In this document: positions 35,112 to 42,656 of the stretch, piece after piece
Position numbering within the stretch: the first letter of the stretch is position 1
Layout: each line of letters begins with the position of its first letter
NCBI RefSeq assembly: GCF_014250675.1
Contig: NZ_JACHTG010000004.1
Span: 372,001 to 436,000, forward strand
Source of the DNA: Cetobacterium sp. 8H
GTDB taxonomy: Bacteria > Fusobacteriota > Fusobacteriia > Fusobacteriales > Fusobacteriaceae
DNA length: 64,000 bases
Reading direction: 5' to 3'
Translations under genes and position numbers: made by a program
Notes under the pieces: model-generated
What the model saw: only the letters and a program-made list of their open reading frames with translations
Database searches by the model: none
What the model was told of the DNA's origin: nothing

Positions 35112-35858
35112 TTATAATTGCTCTAAAAGCTCATCTGAAATATCAAAGTTTGAGTAAACATCATTTACGTCATCTAAATCATCTAAAGCTTCATATAGCG
35201 CCATTACTTTTTTAGCTGTATCTAAATCTGTAATTGCCACTTTATTGTCTGGTATCATCGCAACTTCAGCTTCAGTTACAGTGAATCCAGCTTTTTTTAA
35301 TTCTTCAGCCACATTGTTACACTCTGTATATTCAGTGTACACTGTGAACTCTCCATCCTCTTCTATAACGTCATCCGCTCCTGCTTCAAGAGCTGCCATC
35401 ATAAACTCATCATAGTCGATTCCTTCAGAAGGTACTATTATCTCTCCCTTTTTCTGGAACATCCAAGCTACTGCTCCATCAGTTCCTAGATTTCCTCCTC
35501 TTTTAGAGAATGCTGCTCTTACTTCAGAAGCTGATCTATTTTTATTATCTGTTACAACCTCTACTATGAAAGCTGTTCCTGCCGGACCATATCCTTCATA
35601 TCTAATCTCCATATAGTCAACACCTTCAAGCTCTCCAGTTCCTTTCTTGATAGCTCTTTCTAGGTTATCTTTTGGCATGTTAGCTGCTTTTGCTTTCTCT
35701 ATTGCTAATCTAAGTCTTGGATTGAAACCAGGGTCTCCTCCAGCCTCTTTAGCTGCGATTGTCAATTCTTTTCCTAATCTTGTAAAAACTTTTGCTCTTT
35801 TAGCATCTTGAGCACCTTTTCTATGCTTTATATTAGACCATTTACTATGTCCTGCCAC
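35112..35858 (-). CDS. YebC/PmpR/TACO1-family protein
   Basis: Conserved 248-aa protein with MAGHSKWSNIKHRKGAQDAKR at its start. Family members act as transcription regulators or, by recent work, relieve ribosome stalling at proline-rich stretches. Three-domain acidic protein of normal length. It has its own promoter near the end of the GT9 gene. Confidence 0.95.
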   Translation of the reverse strand: MAGHSKWSNIKHRKGAQDAKRAKVFTRLGKELTIAAKEAGGDPGFNPRLRLAIEKAKAANMPKDNLERAIKKGTGELEGVDYMEIRYEGYGPAGTAFIVEVVTDNKNRSASEVRAAFSKRGGNLGTDGAVAWMFQKKGEIIVPSEGIDYDEFMMAALEAGADDVIEEDGEFTVYTEYTECNNVAEELKKAGFTVTEAEVAMIPDNKVAITDLDTAKKVMALYEALDDLDDVNDVYSNFDISDELLEQL

Positions 35859-35893
35859 AAAAATTCCTCCTATTTTCTTAAATTACTATATAA

Positions 35894-35902
35894 ATTTTAT
35901 CA
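35894..35902 (-). promoter_or_regulatory. Extended -10 promoter of yebC
   Basis: TGATAAAAT with upstream TG (ATGTGATAAAAT), overlapping the stop codon of the upstream glycosyltransferase gene. Confidence 0.5.
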
Positions 35903-36958
35903 CATTAAGTTTTTTTTTTCAATATATTTGGATACTAAGCTCATCTTTTTCTCTATCTCTTCTAAGATTCTTTCTGGCTTCATAAGTCTATATTTTTCCT
36001 CACTAGATAACTTATCATAGTCTGGAGTTCTCACATCTCTTGGTTCTATTCCTTCATGTCTTTTATTTCCTCTAGAAAGCCAATCATTTTTATTAGACCC
36101 CGGACTAAATATAGCAAAGCTTGGAATATCTAAGGCCTGAGCCAGATGACGTGGTCCTCCCTCATTTCCTACAAATATATCGCAATTTGATAAAAGAGCT
36201 CCTAACTCTCTTATACTTTCTGTATGGATGGTAGAAATTATTCTTTTATCCCAGCCCAACTCTTCATGAAATTTTTTAGCAAACTCTTTTTCATTTGGAG
36301 AATAATACAATATAATTTGAGAATCATATTTTTCTAAAAGACCTTCTGCTACTTTCTTCATTAAATCAATTGGATAAACCTTTTCTGGTCTTCTAGAATT
36401 TATAGCTAAAGGTATTATTATCTTATTGAAATCTACACCTTCTTCTTCCATTCTTTTATGTAGCTTAGTTTTTTCTTCATCCAAAAATTCAAGTGAATAG
36501 TTTGGGTTTAACTTTACATCCACTCCATCTTTAATCAATGGATCTAGCATCTTTAAGAATTTTTCAGCTTTATCAAACTCACTCGAAGGTTCTAATATAC
36601 TATGTGTATATGTATAGCCTCTTTTTGGCTTATAACGACCTATCTTATATTTTGCTTTTCTTGAGAAAAGAGTGAACAGTTCACTTTTAGGAGTAGACAT
36701 GATATCTATTACAATATCATAGTCATTTCTTGTAACTTTCCATACTTTCTTTATATATTTAAATGGATTCTTTTGCTCCTCTTTTGTGATAGTTATCACA
36801 TTGTTTATATATGGTTGATTTTTAAAAAGCGGAGCTACATTTTCATATAAAACATAATCTATTTTAGCTTCTGGATAAGTTTCTTTTAAACTTTTACAAA
36901 TAACAGAAGATAATATAGCATCACCAATCTGTTTGAATCTAACAACTAATATTTTCAT
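35900..36958 (-). CDS. Glycosyltransferase family 9 (heptosyltransferase-like)
   Basis: GT9 enzyme of 352 aa, likely adding heptose or a related sugar to the lipopolysaccharide core. N-terminal VVRFKQIGDAILSSVI and the donor-site GNEGGPRHLAQALDIPSFAIF near residue 270 are family hallmarks. No membrane segment. Follows the UDG-like gene by 18 bp in an apparent operon. A second GT9 gene is at 57.9 kb. Confidence 0.92.
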   Translation of the reverse strand: MKILVVRFKQIGDAILSSVICKSLKETYPEAKIDYVLYENVAPLFKNQPYINNVITITKEEQKNPFKYIKKVWKVTRNDYDIVIDIMSTPKSELFTLFSRKAKYKIGRYKPKRGYTYTHSILEPSSEFDKAEKFLKMLDPLIKDGVDVKLNPNYSLEFLDEEKTKLHKRMEEEGVDFNKIIIPLAINSRRPEKVYPIDLMKKVAEGLLEKYDSQIILYYSPNEKEFAKKFHEELGWDKRIISTIHTESIRELGALLSNCDIFVGNEGGPRHLAQALDIPSFAIFSPGSNKNDWLSRGNKRHEGIEPRDVRTPDYDKLSSEEKYRLMKPERILEEIEKKMSLVSKYIEKKNLM

Positions 36959-36976
36959 TTTTAACTCTCCCGAATT

Positions 36977-37555
36977 CTAGCTCTCCTGAATTATATTTTT
37001 TACGCTTTTCAAATCTCCCCAAAAATCTACAGCTACTTTCGATCTTTTTCCACCATCATCTCTAGATTTTTTAGCAAAATTTGCATCGTAAGTTAAAATA
37101 GTTTTTATTTCCCCTCTCCACTGTTTAATCTCCCCTCTTTCTTGAAGGAATTTTATCTCTCTTTCATTTAAAATCTCTGCAACATCTTGCCCCAGAGCCA
37201 CTATAACTTTAGGATTCATAAGTGCTATCTGCATATATAAATATTCTTTTAAATCTCTTTTATCTTTCTCTTCTAACTCTCTATACTTTTTTGGAGATTT
37301 CGTCAATGTTGTTATATAGTAATCTTCTGGTAATAACCCCACTATATCACAAAGTTTTATTAAAAATTCTCCACTTGAACTAGTCTTAACCTTCAATCCT
37401 TCATCCTCATAAAGAAATGGATCATCCCCTATAAAAAGAACTTTCCCTTTAAAATTACCTGTTCCTAAAACTATTTTTTCTTTACTATCTTTTAAAACAT
37501 CTGTTGTTCCAACTTCAAACTTCAACTCTTCTAAAAGTTTTTCAATCTCTTCCAT
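36977..37555 (-). CDS. Uracil-DNA glycosylase superfamily protein, divergent
   Basis: 192-aa protein with the UDG family 4/5-type fold pattern: GDDPFLYEDEG where active enzymes have GEAPGxxEDxxG, then YYITTLTKSP, an NPKVIVALGQDVAEIL core, and TYDANF in place of the usual HP-containing motif. It has only one Cys, so the [4Fe-4S] cluster of family 4 enzymes cannot form. Catalysis may be altered or lost. It lies 8 bp after the MBL gene. Confidence 0.75.
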   Translation of the reverse strand: MEEIEKLLEELKFEVGTTDVLKDSKEKIVLGTGNFKGKVLFIGDDPFLYEDEGLKVKTSSSGEFLIKLCDIVGLLPEDYYITTLTKSPKKYRELEEKDKRDLKEYLYMQIALMNPKVIVALGQDVAEILNEREIKFLQERGEIKQWRGEIKTILTYDANFAKKSRDDGGKRSKVAVDFWGDLKSVKNIIQES

Positions 37556-37563
37556 CTATCCTC

Positions 37564-38337
37564 CTAGAATTCAATTACTTTTGTTGTAATCTCTTGATGT
37601 GCTACCTCTAAAGGTATATCTATCCCGTGTCTTAACAGTTCATCTAAAACAGCATCCAATGCTAATTTAGGGTCATTACTATCCTTGCTCATATGAACTA
37701 AATAGACTTTTTTTAATTTTGAATGATAATTTTCTCTAACAAATCTAGCACAATCATTATTTGAAAGATGCCCATTTCTGCTTTTTACTCTGGCTTTTAA
37801 ATCCCATGGATATGAGCAATCCATCAATTTCTGATAGTCATAGTTACATTCTATCACCATGACATCTACATCTTTAAATGCTTCTCTCACTCCGTTGTCT
37901 ATATATCCCACATCCGTTGCTACAGCTAATTTAGCTCCGCCACTTTCCTCAAATCTAAACCCTATAGTTCTTTCAGCATCATGCATAACATCAAATGGGT
38001 ATACCATAGTATCTCCTAGCCAAAACTGGTTTTCTATAAATCTTAAATTGGACTCTTTTATTTTTCCAATTTTTAATATTCCTGCCTCATAACTTTCTTT
38101 TGTAATATAGATTGGAATATCATATTTTCTAGAGATTATTCCTGCCCCTTGAATATGATCTCCATGCTCATGTGTTATTAAAATCCCATCTATACCACAA
38201 ATATCTACACCTATCTGCTTCAGCTGCTCCTCTATTTTTTTCCCACTAAATCCTGCATCTATCAATAATTTTATGGAATCTGTTTCTAAAAAAATAGAAT
38301 TTCCTCTACTTCCACTTCCCAGCACTGATAACCTCAT
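37564..38337 (-). CDS. MBL-fold metallohydrolase (WalJ/YycJ-like)
   Basis: Metallo-beta-lactamase-fold hydrolase of 257 aa. The metal-binding motif THEHGDH is near residue 55 and further ligands are seen at VMHD and in the NCDY and HLSNND segments. Opening SVLGSGSRGNS is typical of the YycJ/WalJ group, double-strand-specific exonuclease-like proteins linked to DNA mismatch repair in Bacillus relatives. First gene of a leftward run with the UDG-like gene and GT9. Confidence 0.9.
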   Translation of the reverse strand: MRLSVLGSGSRGNSIFLETDSIKLLIDAGFSGKKIEEQLKQIGVDICGIDGILITHEHGDHIQGAGIISRKYDIPIYITKESYEAGILKIGKIKESNLRFIENQFWLGDTMVYPFDVMHDAERTIGFRFEESGGAKLAVATDVGYIDNGVREAFKDVDVMVIECNYDYQKLMDCSYPWDLKARVKSRNGHLSNNDCARFVRENYHSKLKKVYLVHMSKDSNDPKLALDAVLDELLRHGIDIPLEVAHQEITTKVIEF

Positions 38338-38371
38338 GACACATCCTTTCTTTTTTCTTATTGTATGTTAT

Positions 38372-38380
38372 ATTATATCA
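38372..38380 (-). promoter_or_regulatory. Extended -10 promoter of the MBL gene
   Basis: TGATATAAT directly after the U-tract of the rubredoxin terminator, same arrangement as at plsX. Confidence 0.55.
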
Positions 38381-38387
38381 TAAAAAA

Positions 38388-38412
38388 ACCTCTTAGCAAA
38401 CTGCTAAGAGGT
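38388..38412 (-). terminator. Terminator after rubredoxin
   Basis: Eleven-bp perfect stem ACCTCTTAGCA/TGCTAAGAGGT, 3-nt loop, U7 on the leftward RNA. Ends perR-SOR-rubredoxin. Confidence 0.85.
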
Positions 38413-38425
38413 CCTATACGTCTCA

Positions 38426-38587
38426 TTAAACTTCTTCGAATTGATCCTTACCTACATAACATAATGGACAAACCCAATCTTCAGGAACATTTTCCCATGT
38501 AGTTCCTGGAGCTACGCCATTTTCAGGATCTCCTATACTTTCATCATAAACATAATCACATATAACACATCTCATTTGTTTTGCCAT
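38426..38587 (-). CDS. Rubredoxin
   Basis: Small 53-aa one-iron electron carrier. Cys7 and Cys10 in CVIC and Cys40 and Cys43 in CPLC bind the iron; Tyr12 and the PEDWVCPLC block are conserved. Start at ATG 38587 with GGGGG upstream; an ATG four codons later is also possible. It follows the superoxide reductase gene, for which rubredoxin is the usual electron donor. Confidence 0.95.
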   Translation of the reverse strand: MAKQMRCVICDYVYDESIGDPENGVAPGTTWENVPEDWVCPLCYVGKDQFEEV

Positions 38588-38615
38588 TTTAATACCCCCT
38601 TATATTATAAAATAC

Positions 38616-38987
38616 TTAGTTCGACCATAATCCATGAATATTACAATATTCTCTAGCACAAACACTTTCCCCTTTAGGAACTTTAAAATATGCTTCTGGA
38701 GCTTCACCAGGTTTTAAATATTTTCTATATAAAAATTCTCCTACGCAGATCTCAATCATTTGAATATAGTGCTCTGCTGTCATCGGATGAGCAGTCTCTT
38801 TTCCAACCTTAACTAAATAACCGTCCTCTTTTTCTTCTACATAAGGAACATGTTTCTCAGTAGCAGCATCTTGACTCTTTTCTTTAAGCAACTCTAAACC
38901 AGGAACTTCAACTCCCTCTTTATCAGCCACAAGAACCTCTACAATAACAGGATTATCTTTTACTTTTAAAATATCATATACTTTCAT
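38616..38987 (-). CDS. Superoxide reductase (desulfoferrodoxin family)
   Basis: Reduces superoxide to peroxide without releasing oxygen, suiting an anaerobe. The Fe(His)4Cys ligands are visible: His in KHVPYV, His in TAHPMTAEHYIQ (two), and the C-terminal CNIHGLW (Cys and His). The N-terminal domain lacks the four Cys of desulforedoxin, so it is class III-like (single iron centre). Length 123 aa. Operon perR-SOR-rubredoxin. Confidence 0.93.
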   Translation of the reverse strand: MKVYDILKVKDNPVIVEVLVADKEGVEVPGLELLKEKSQDAATEKHVPYVEEKEDGYLVKVGKETAHPMTAEHYIQMIEICVGEFLYRKYLKPGEAPEAYFKVPKGESVCAREYCNIHGLWSN

Positions 38988-39020
38988 AGCTACCTCCTAA
39001 AAATATGTTTAAAAATTGGT

Positions 39021-39434
39021 CTATAGTTTATTCTGACATTTTGAACAAATTCCTTTAAAATAAACATGATATTCATTTATTTTAAAATTTTCCATTCCCT
39101 CTACAAGTAATTGATCTATTTTTACAGGTATATCATAAACCTTTTTGCATTCTTCACATTTAAAATGTCCATGAATATCCATATCTGCATCATATCTCGT
39201 TTCATTTTCCTCTATTGTTATTACTCTTGCTATACCTTCTTTTATGAATAAATTCAAAGTGTTATAAACTGTTGTCTTCGATAGTGTTGGTATCTCTTTG
39301 CAAAGTGCTTTATATATTTCATCAACAGTTGGATGAGTTTTATTTTCTAATAAATATTGGAATATTTTGATTCTCTGATATGAAGGTTTTATATCATGTA
39401 TCTTTAGGTGATCTCCCACATTTTCTATATACAT
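39021..39434 (-). CDS. perR: PerR-type peroxide-responsive Fur-family repressor
   Basis: Fur-superfamily regulator of 137 aa. N-terminal winged helix (about 10-80), then the metal region TRYDADMDIHGHFKCEEC with the Asp/His pattern of PerR, and two CxxC zinc pairs (CEEC and CSKC). It is transcribed ahead of superoxide reductase and rubredoxin. An inverted repeat overlaps its leader, consistent with autoregulation. Fur or Zur is possible but the context favours PerR. Confidence 0.88.
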   Translation of the reverse strand: MYIENVGDHLKIHDIKPSYQRIKIFQYLLENKTHPTVDEIYKALCKEIPTLSKTTVYNTLNLFIKEGIARVITIEENETRYDADMDIHGHFKCEECKKVYDIPVKIDQLLVEGMENFKINEYHVYFKGICSKCQNKL

Positions 39435-39444
39435 TTTTTCCTCC

Positions 39445-39459
39445 TTGTAATCGTTACAA
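39445..39459 (-). promoter_or_regulatory. Probable PerR operator
   Basis: Perfect 15-bp inverted repeat TTGTAATCGTTACAA between the -10 element and the Shine-Dalgarno of perR. Similar in size to Per/Fur boxes though not the exact consensus. Confidence 0.55.
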
Positions 39460-39484
39460 TTTTATAACAATTCTCTTTTAATAA

Positions 39485-39513
39485 AATATACACTTTTTTA
39501 GTATTTTTGTCAA
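39485..39513 (-). promoter_or_regulatory. Promoter of perR-SOR-rubredoxin
   Basis: TTGACA, 17-bp spacer, TATATT, just beyond the end of the GNAT gene. Confidence 0.75.
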
Positions 39514-39517
39514 GAAA

Positions 39518-39967
39518 TTACAACAACTCTTTAACCATTAAGTATCTATCTATTCCCTTTCCATATTCATCTTTTTGCAACTCCACTATCGTATACCCCA
39601 TCTTTTGGTACATATTTATAGCTATCAGATTTTTTGGATCAACTGTTAAATAAATTTTTTGTATTCCATTTTTTTTTATCTCGTCATGAGTTTTAATTAA
39701 AAGTTCTATCGCATATCCCTTCCCTCTTTGAGATGGAACGGTTGAAAATCCATAAAGAAAAACAGATTTTTCAGAAAGAATAGCTTGGTATTGAGCCACT
39801 GATAAAAGTTCATTTCCATTCATAAGAACATATAGTTTCCCATATCTTATAAAGCTCATAATCATCCACATATCAGCTCCACCCATCACACCAAAACTTT
39901 CTAACTCATTATTATATATTTTTTCTATCAACTCTCTATTCTCTGCCTTAACCTCAACAAAATCCAT
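39518..39967 (-). CDS. GNAT-family N-acetyltransferase
   Basis: Acetyltransferase of 149 aa. The acetyl-CoA loop is seen as VPSQRGKGYAIELL near residue 80 and a C-terminal NLIAINMYQKMGY block. Substrate unknown. It follows truA by 9 bp and is probably co-transcribed with it. Confidence 0.85.
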   Translation of the reverse strand: MDFVEVKAENRELIEKIYNNELESFGVMGGADMWMIMSFIRYGKLYVLMNGNELLSVAQYQAILSEKSVFLYGFSTVPSQRGKGYAIELLIKTHDEIKKNGIQKIYLTVDPKNLIAINMYQKMGYTIVELQKDEYGKGIDRYLMVKELL

Positions 39968-39976
39968 AAACTCCTC

Positions 39977-40711
39977 CTAATACTCAATCTCACAAAGATG
40001 TAATCCAAAAGGTTCTGCAACCATTTTTACATATTTTTTTGTAGGATTTGTAAGCATCTCTTTCAAATAATTTTCAGGCTTATGTTTTAAATATATACTC
40101 AAAATAGTTCCAACTATTATACGAATTTGAGATTTCAAGAAAGAATTTCCTTTTACGTAAAGCCTCACTGTTTTCTCATCAATTCTTTTAAACTCAGCGA
40201 CATAAATCTCTCTAACTGTCGTTTTGCTACTACAATCAGCAAGTCTAAAATTTGAAAAATCATGTACACCCACAAGTGGTGCTACAATTTTGTTCAGTTC
40301 ATCCACATCCATTTTTTTAGATATAAATGTTGTATATCTAGAATTAAAAGGGGTTTTCTCCTCAGTTATAAAATATTCATATCCTCTATGTTTTGCTGAA
40401 AAACGAGAATTAAAATCTAAAGGTACTTCCTCTACATTAGTTATTACTATATCTTTTGGTAGACGTGAATTCAGTATTCTCTCCATTCTTTCACATGGAA
40501 TTGTTGAATCTATTATAAAATTTGAAACTTGAACCTTCCCGTGTACCCCTCTATCGGTTCTTCCAGCTGAAACTAAATCTATATCTTCTTTAAAAACCAG
40601 TTTTAAAACTTTTTCTAACTCACCTTGAACAGTTCTAAGTCCTGGTTGTCTTTGAAATCCAAAAAATTCACTTCCATCATAACTATAAGTCAACTTAATA
40701 TTTTTTCCCAA
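39977..40711 (-). CDS. truA: tRNA pseudouridine(38-40) synthase
   Basis: Makes pseudouridine in the anticodon arm at positions 38-40. The catalytic Asp sits in AGRTDRGVHG near residue 53; 244 aa is normal. It lies just downstream of the tRNA cluster and its terminator. Confidence 0.95.
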   Translation of the reverse strand: MGKNIKLTYSYDGSEFFGFQRQPGLRTVQGELEKVLKLVFKEDIDLVSAGRTDRGVHGKVQVSNFIIDSTIPCERMERILNSRLPKDIVITNVEEVPLDFNSRFSAKHRGYEYFITEEKTPFNSRYTTFISKKMDVDELNKIVAPLVGVHDFSNFRLADCSSKTTVREIYVAEFKRIDEKTVRLYVKGNSFLKSQIRIIVGTILSIYLKHKPENYLKEMLTNPTKKYVKMVAEPFGLHLCEIEY

Positions 40712-40762
40712 AATTTTGCTCCTTTCCTTTTTTACAGCTTTTTTTTATCATATATATAAAAA

Positions 40763-40786
40763 AAAGTCTTGAATAATCAAGACTTT
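40763..40786 (-). terminator. Terminator of the tRNA cluster
   Basis: Ten-bp stem AAAGTCTTGA/TCAAGACTTT, 4-nt loop, then a U run in the leftward RNA. Confidence 0.85.
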
Positions 40787-40798
40787 GAATTTCTTATG

Positions 40799-40881
40799 TG
40801 GTGCGAGAGGAGGGACTTGAACCCTCACGTCGAAACGCCAGATCCTAAGTCTGGTGCGTCTGCCAATTCCGCCACCCTCGC
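40799..40881 (-). tRNA. tRNA-Leu(UAG)
   Basis: Acceptor GCGAGGG pairs with its 3' strand, anticodon loop CTTAGGA gives UAG, long variable arm as expected for class II tRNA-Leu, GTTCAAGTCC T-loop, encoded CCA. Confidence 0.96.
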
Positions 40882-40888
40882 AAAAAGA

Positions 40889-40964
40889 TGGTGCGTCATA
40901 CTGGGCTCGAACCAGTGACAACACGATTAAAAGTCGTGTGCTCTACCATCTGAGCTAATGACGC
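40889..40964 (-). tRNA. tRNA-Lys(UUU)
   Basis: Acceptor GCGTCAT/ATGACGC, anticodon loop CTTTTAA gives UUU, GGTTCGAGCC T-loop, encoded CCA; 76 nt. Confidence 0.96.
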
Positions 40965-40993
40965 ATTTTTTATGTATATTTTTAAAATATATA

Positions 40994-41070
40994 TGGGGTG
41001 ACCGACGGGGCTCGAACCCGCGACAACCAGATCCACAAACTGGCGCTCTACCAACTGAACTACGGTCACC
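40994..41070 (-). tRNA. tRNA-His(GUG)
   Basis: Anticodon loop TTGTGGA gives GUG. The extra 5' G opposite C73, diagnostic of tRNA-His, is present; encoded CCA. Confidence 0.96.
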
Positions 41071-41073
41071 ATA

Positions 41074-41150
<77 letters not shown>

Positions 41151-41170
41151 ATTTTAAATATATTAAATTT

Positions 41171-41246
41171 TGGAGCGGGAGACGAGGGTCGAACTCGCGA
41201 CATTCAGCTTGGAAGGCTGACGCTCTACCAACTGAGCTACTCCCGC
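41171..41246 (-). tRNA. tRNA-Gly(UCC)
   Basis: Acceptor GCGGGAG/CTCCCGC, anticodon loop CTTCCAA gives UCC, encoded CCA; 76 nt. Confidence 0.96.
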
Positions 41247-41249
41247 AGA

Positions 41250-41326
41250 TGGTCGGAATAGCAAGATTCGAACTTGCGGCCCCCTGCTCCCAAGGCAGGT
41301 GCGCTACCGGACTGCGCTATATTCCG
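41250..41326 (-). tRNA. tRNA-Pro(UGG)
   Basis: Acceptor CGGAATA/TATTCCG, anticodon loop CTTGGGA gives UGG, encoded CCA. First tRNA of the cluster transcript. Confidence 0.96.
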
Positions 41327-41373
41327 ACTATTTAATTTCGTGTTGTGAACTGCTGTCCCTCAACACAAGAATG

Positions 41374-41402
41374 ATTATATCACTTATAATATTTTTTGTC
41401 AA
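41374..41402 (-). promoter_or_regulatory. Promoter of the tRNA cluster
   Basis: Full-consensus TTGACA, 17-bp spacer, TATAAT with a TG extension (GTGATATAAT). The strongest sigma-70-type match seen in the window, as expected for stable RNA. Confidence 0.9.
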
Positions 41403-41480
41403 CAAGTTTTTTTTATTTTTTTTATTTTTTTTTATTATGCAAAAGAAGGATTGATTTTACTTAGAAAGAAGAATAAATTA

Positions 41481-41509
41481 TAGACTTATTGAAAAACTTT
41501 TTCTATAAT
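41481..41509 (+). promoter_or_regulatory. Probable promoter of the OmpA-like lipoprotein gene
   Basis: TAGACT, 17-bp spacer, TATAAT. An alternative TTGATT-17-TAAATT lies about 30 bp upstream. Confidence 0.5.
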
Positions 41510-41559
41510 ACTATTACTTATTTAAAATTATTTTTTATCATGTTTTAGGAGGTTTTTAA

Positions 41560-42207
41560 ATGAAAAATCAAAAAACTATTTGTACACTTCTTTTAGCTGG
41601 GTCTTTACTTACAGCATGTACAGCTACTAACGGTGGTTATGGATTGAATGACAAAACTACTGGTACCGCTGGTGGAGCTGCTCTTGGAGCTTTACTTGGT
41701 CAGGCTATCGGTCAAGATACAAAAGGAACTCTTATAGGAGCTGGAATTGGTGCTCTTGCAGGTTTAGGATGGGGTGCTTACAAAGATCAACAAACTAAAG
41801 AACTTAGACAAAAGTTACAAAATACTCAAGTTCAAGTTACTGACGAAGGTAATTATATTAACCTTAATCTTCCTGGAGGAGTTACATTCCCTACTAACGG
41901 TTATATTATAGGATCTGGATTCTACGGTCCTCTTAATGATATTGCATCTGTTTTAAATCAATATCCTGAAACTAGAATTCAAATCTCTGGAAATACAGAT
42001 AACACTGGATCTTATTCTTATAATGAAAATCTGTCGTTTAGAAGAGCTAGAAGTGTTGCTGATTATTTAGCAAGCAGAGGAGTAGCTCCTAACAGAATTA
42101 CTATCAATGGATATGGACCTAATAGACCTATCGCTAGTAACTCTACTGCTGCTGGTAGAGCTCAAAACAGAAGGGTTGAAATCCAAATATTCCCTGCATA
42201 TCAATAA
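41560..42207 (+). CDS. OmpA-family lipoprotein with glycine-zipper segment
   Basis: Outer-membrane lipoprotein of 215 aa anchored to peptidoglycan. Signal peptide with lipobox LLTAC (Cys20), then a glycine-zipper region (about 35-70, GGAALGALLGQAIG and GAGIGALAGLGWG). The C-terminal OmpA domain carries the peptidoglycan-binding pattern ISGNTDNTGS, NLSFRRARSVADYL and NRRVEI. Monocistronic with strong AGGAGG. Probably helps tether the outer membrane. Confidence 0.93.
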   Translation: MKNQKTICTLLLAGSLLTACTATNGGYGLNDKTTGTAGGAALGALLGQAIGQDTKGTLIGAGIGALAGLGWGAYKDQQTKELRQKLQNTQVQVTDEGNYINLNLPGGVTFPTNGYIIGSGFYGPLNDIASVLNQYPETRIQISGNTDNTGSYSYNENLSFRRARSVADYLASRGVAPNRITINGYGPNRPIASNSTAAGRAQNRRVEIQIFPAYQ

Positions 42208-42232
42208 AAATTTAATTTGAATATAGTTAAAA

Positions 42233-42262
42233 AAATACTGGAATTTTTCAATTCCAGTATTT
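42233..42262. terminator. Bidirectional terminator (OmpA lipoprotein / FMN-binding gene)
   Basis: Stem AAATACTGGAATT/AATTCCAGTATTT with a 4-nt loop, flanked by A and T runs. Confidence 0.85.
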
Positions 42263-42269
42263 TTATTTT

Positions 42270-42629
42270 TTATTTTTTTAAATTATCTAAAGCTTTTTGA
42301 GTAGCTTCTTTAAATCCTTGAGATGTATAAGTTGCTCCTGAGATAATATCTAATTCTGACACTTGCTTTTTTAAAAGCTCAGCTTTTAAAGTTTCTAATG
42401 CAGGATCAGCTATCGGTGGAGTATCTTGATGATTTACATCAACTCCTATAATTTTAAATCCTTCCCCTTTAGATTTAACTTTTAAACTCACCACTAAATC
42501 TCCATTATAACCAGTTCCAACACCTTCTACAACCATTGGTCCTGGTCTATTTGCTTCTACAACAGCTAAGCCAAGCCCTAAAACTATAAAAGCAATTATC
42601 CCCTTTTTTCTTAAACTTTCTTTATTCAT
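42270..42629 (-). CDS. Membrane-anchored FMN-binding domain protein
   Basis: 119-aa protein with one N-terminal membrane segment (about 10-26) and an extracytoplasmic FMN-binding domain (NqrC/RnfG type). The flavinylation motif is seen in DIISGATYTSQG; the second Thr of this motif is the usual attachment site for FMN delivered by ApbE. No electron-transfer partner is adjacent; it follows a 5'-nucleotidase gene by 27 bp. Role in extracytosolic electron transfer is inferred. Confidence 0.87.
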   Translation of the reverse strand: MNKESLRKKGIIAFIVLGLGLAVVEANRPGPMVVEGVGTGYNGDLVVSLKVKSKGEGFKIIGVDVNHQDTPPIADPALETLKAELLKKQVSELDIISGATYTSQGFKEATQKALDNLKK

Positions 42630-42656
42630 TTATAAATCCCCTTTTCATTTTACTCT

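Noticed and set aside
41403-41440. Long T-rich stretch near 41.4 kb as an origin or regulatory element
   Set aside because: It lies behind the tRNA promoter and shows no repeats, DnaA-box-like clusters or symmetry; probably just AT-rich spacer.
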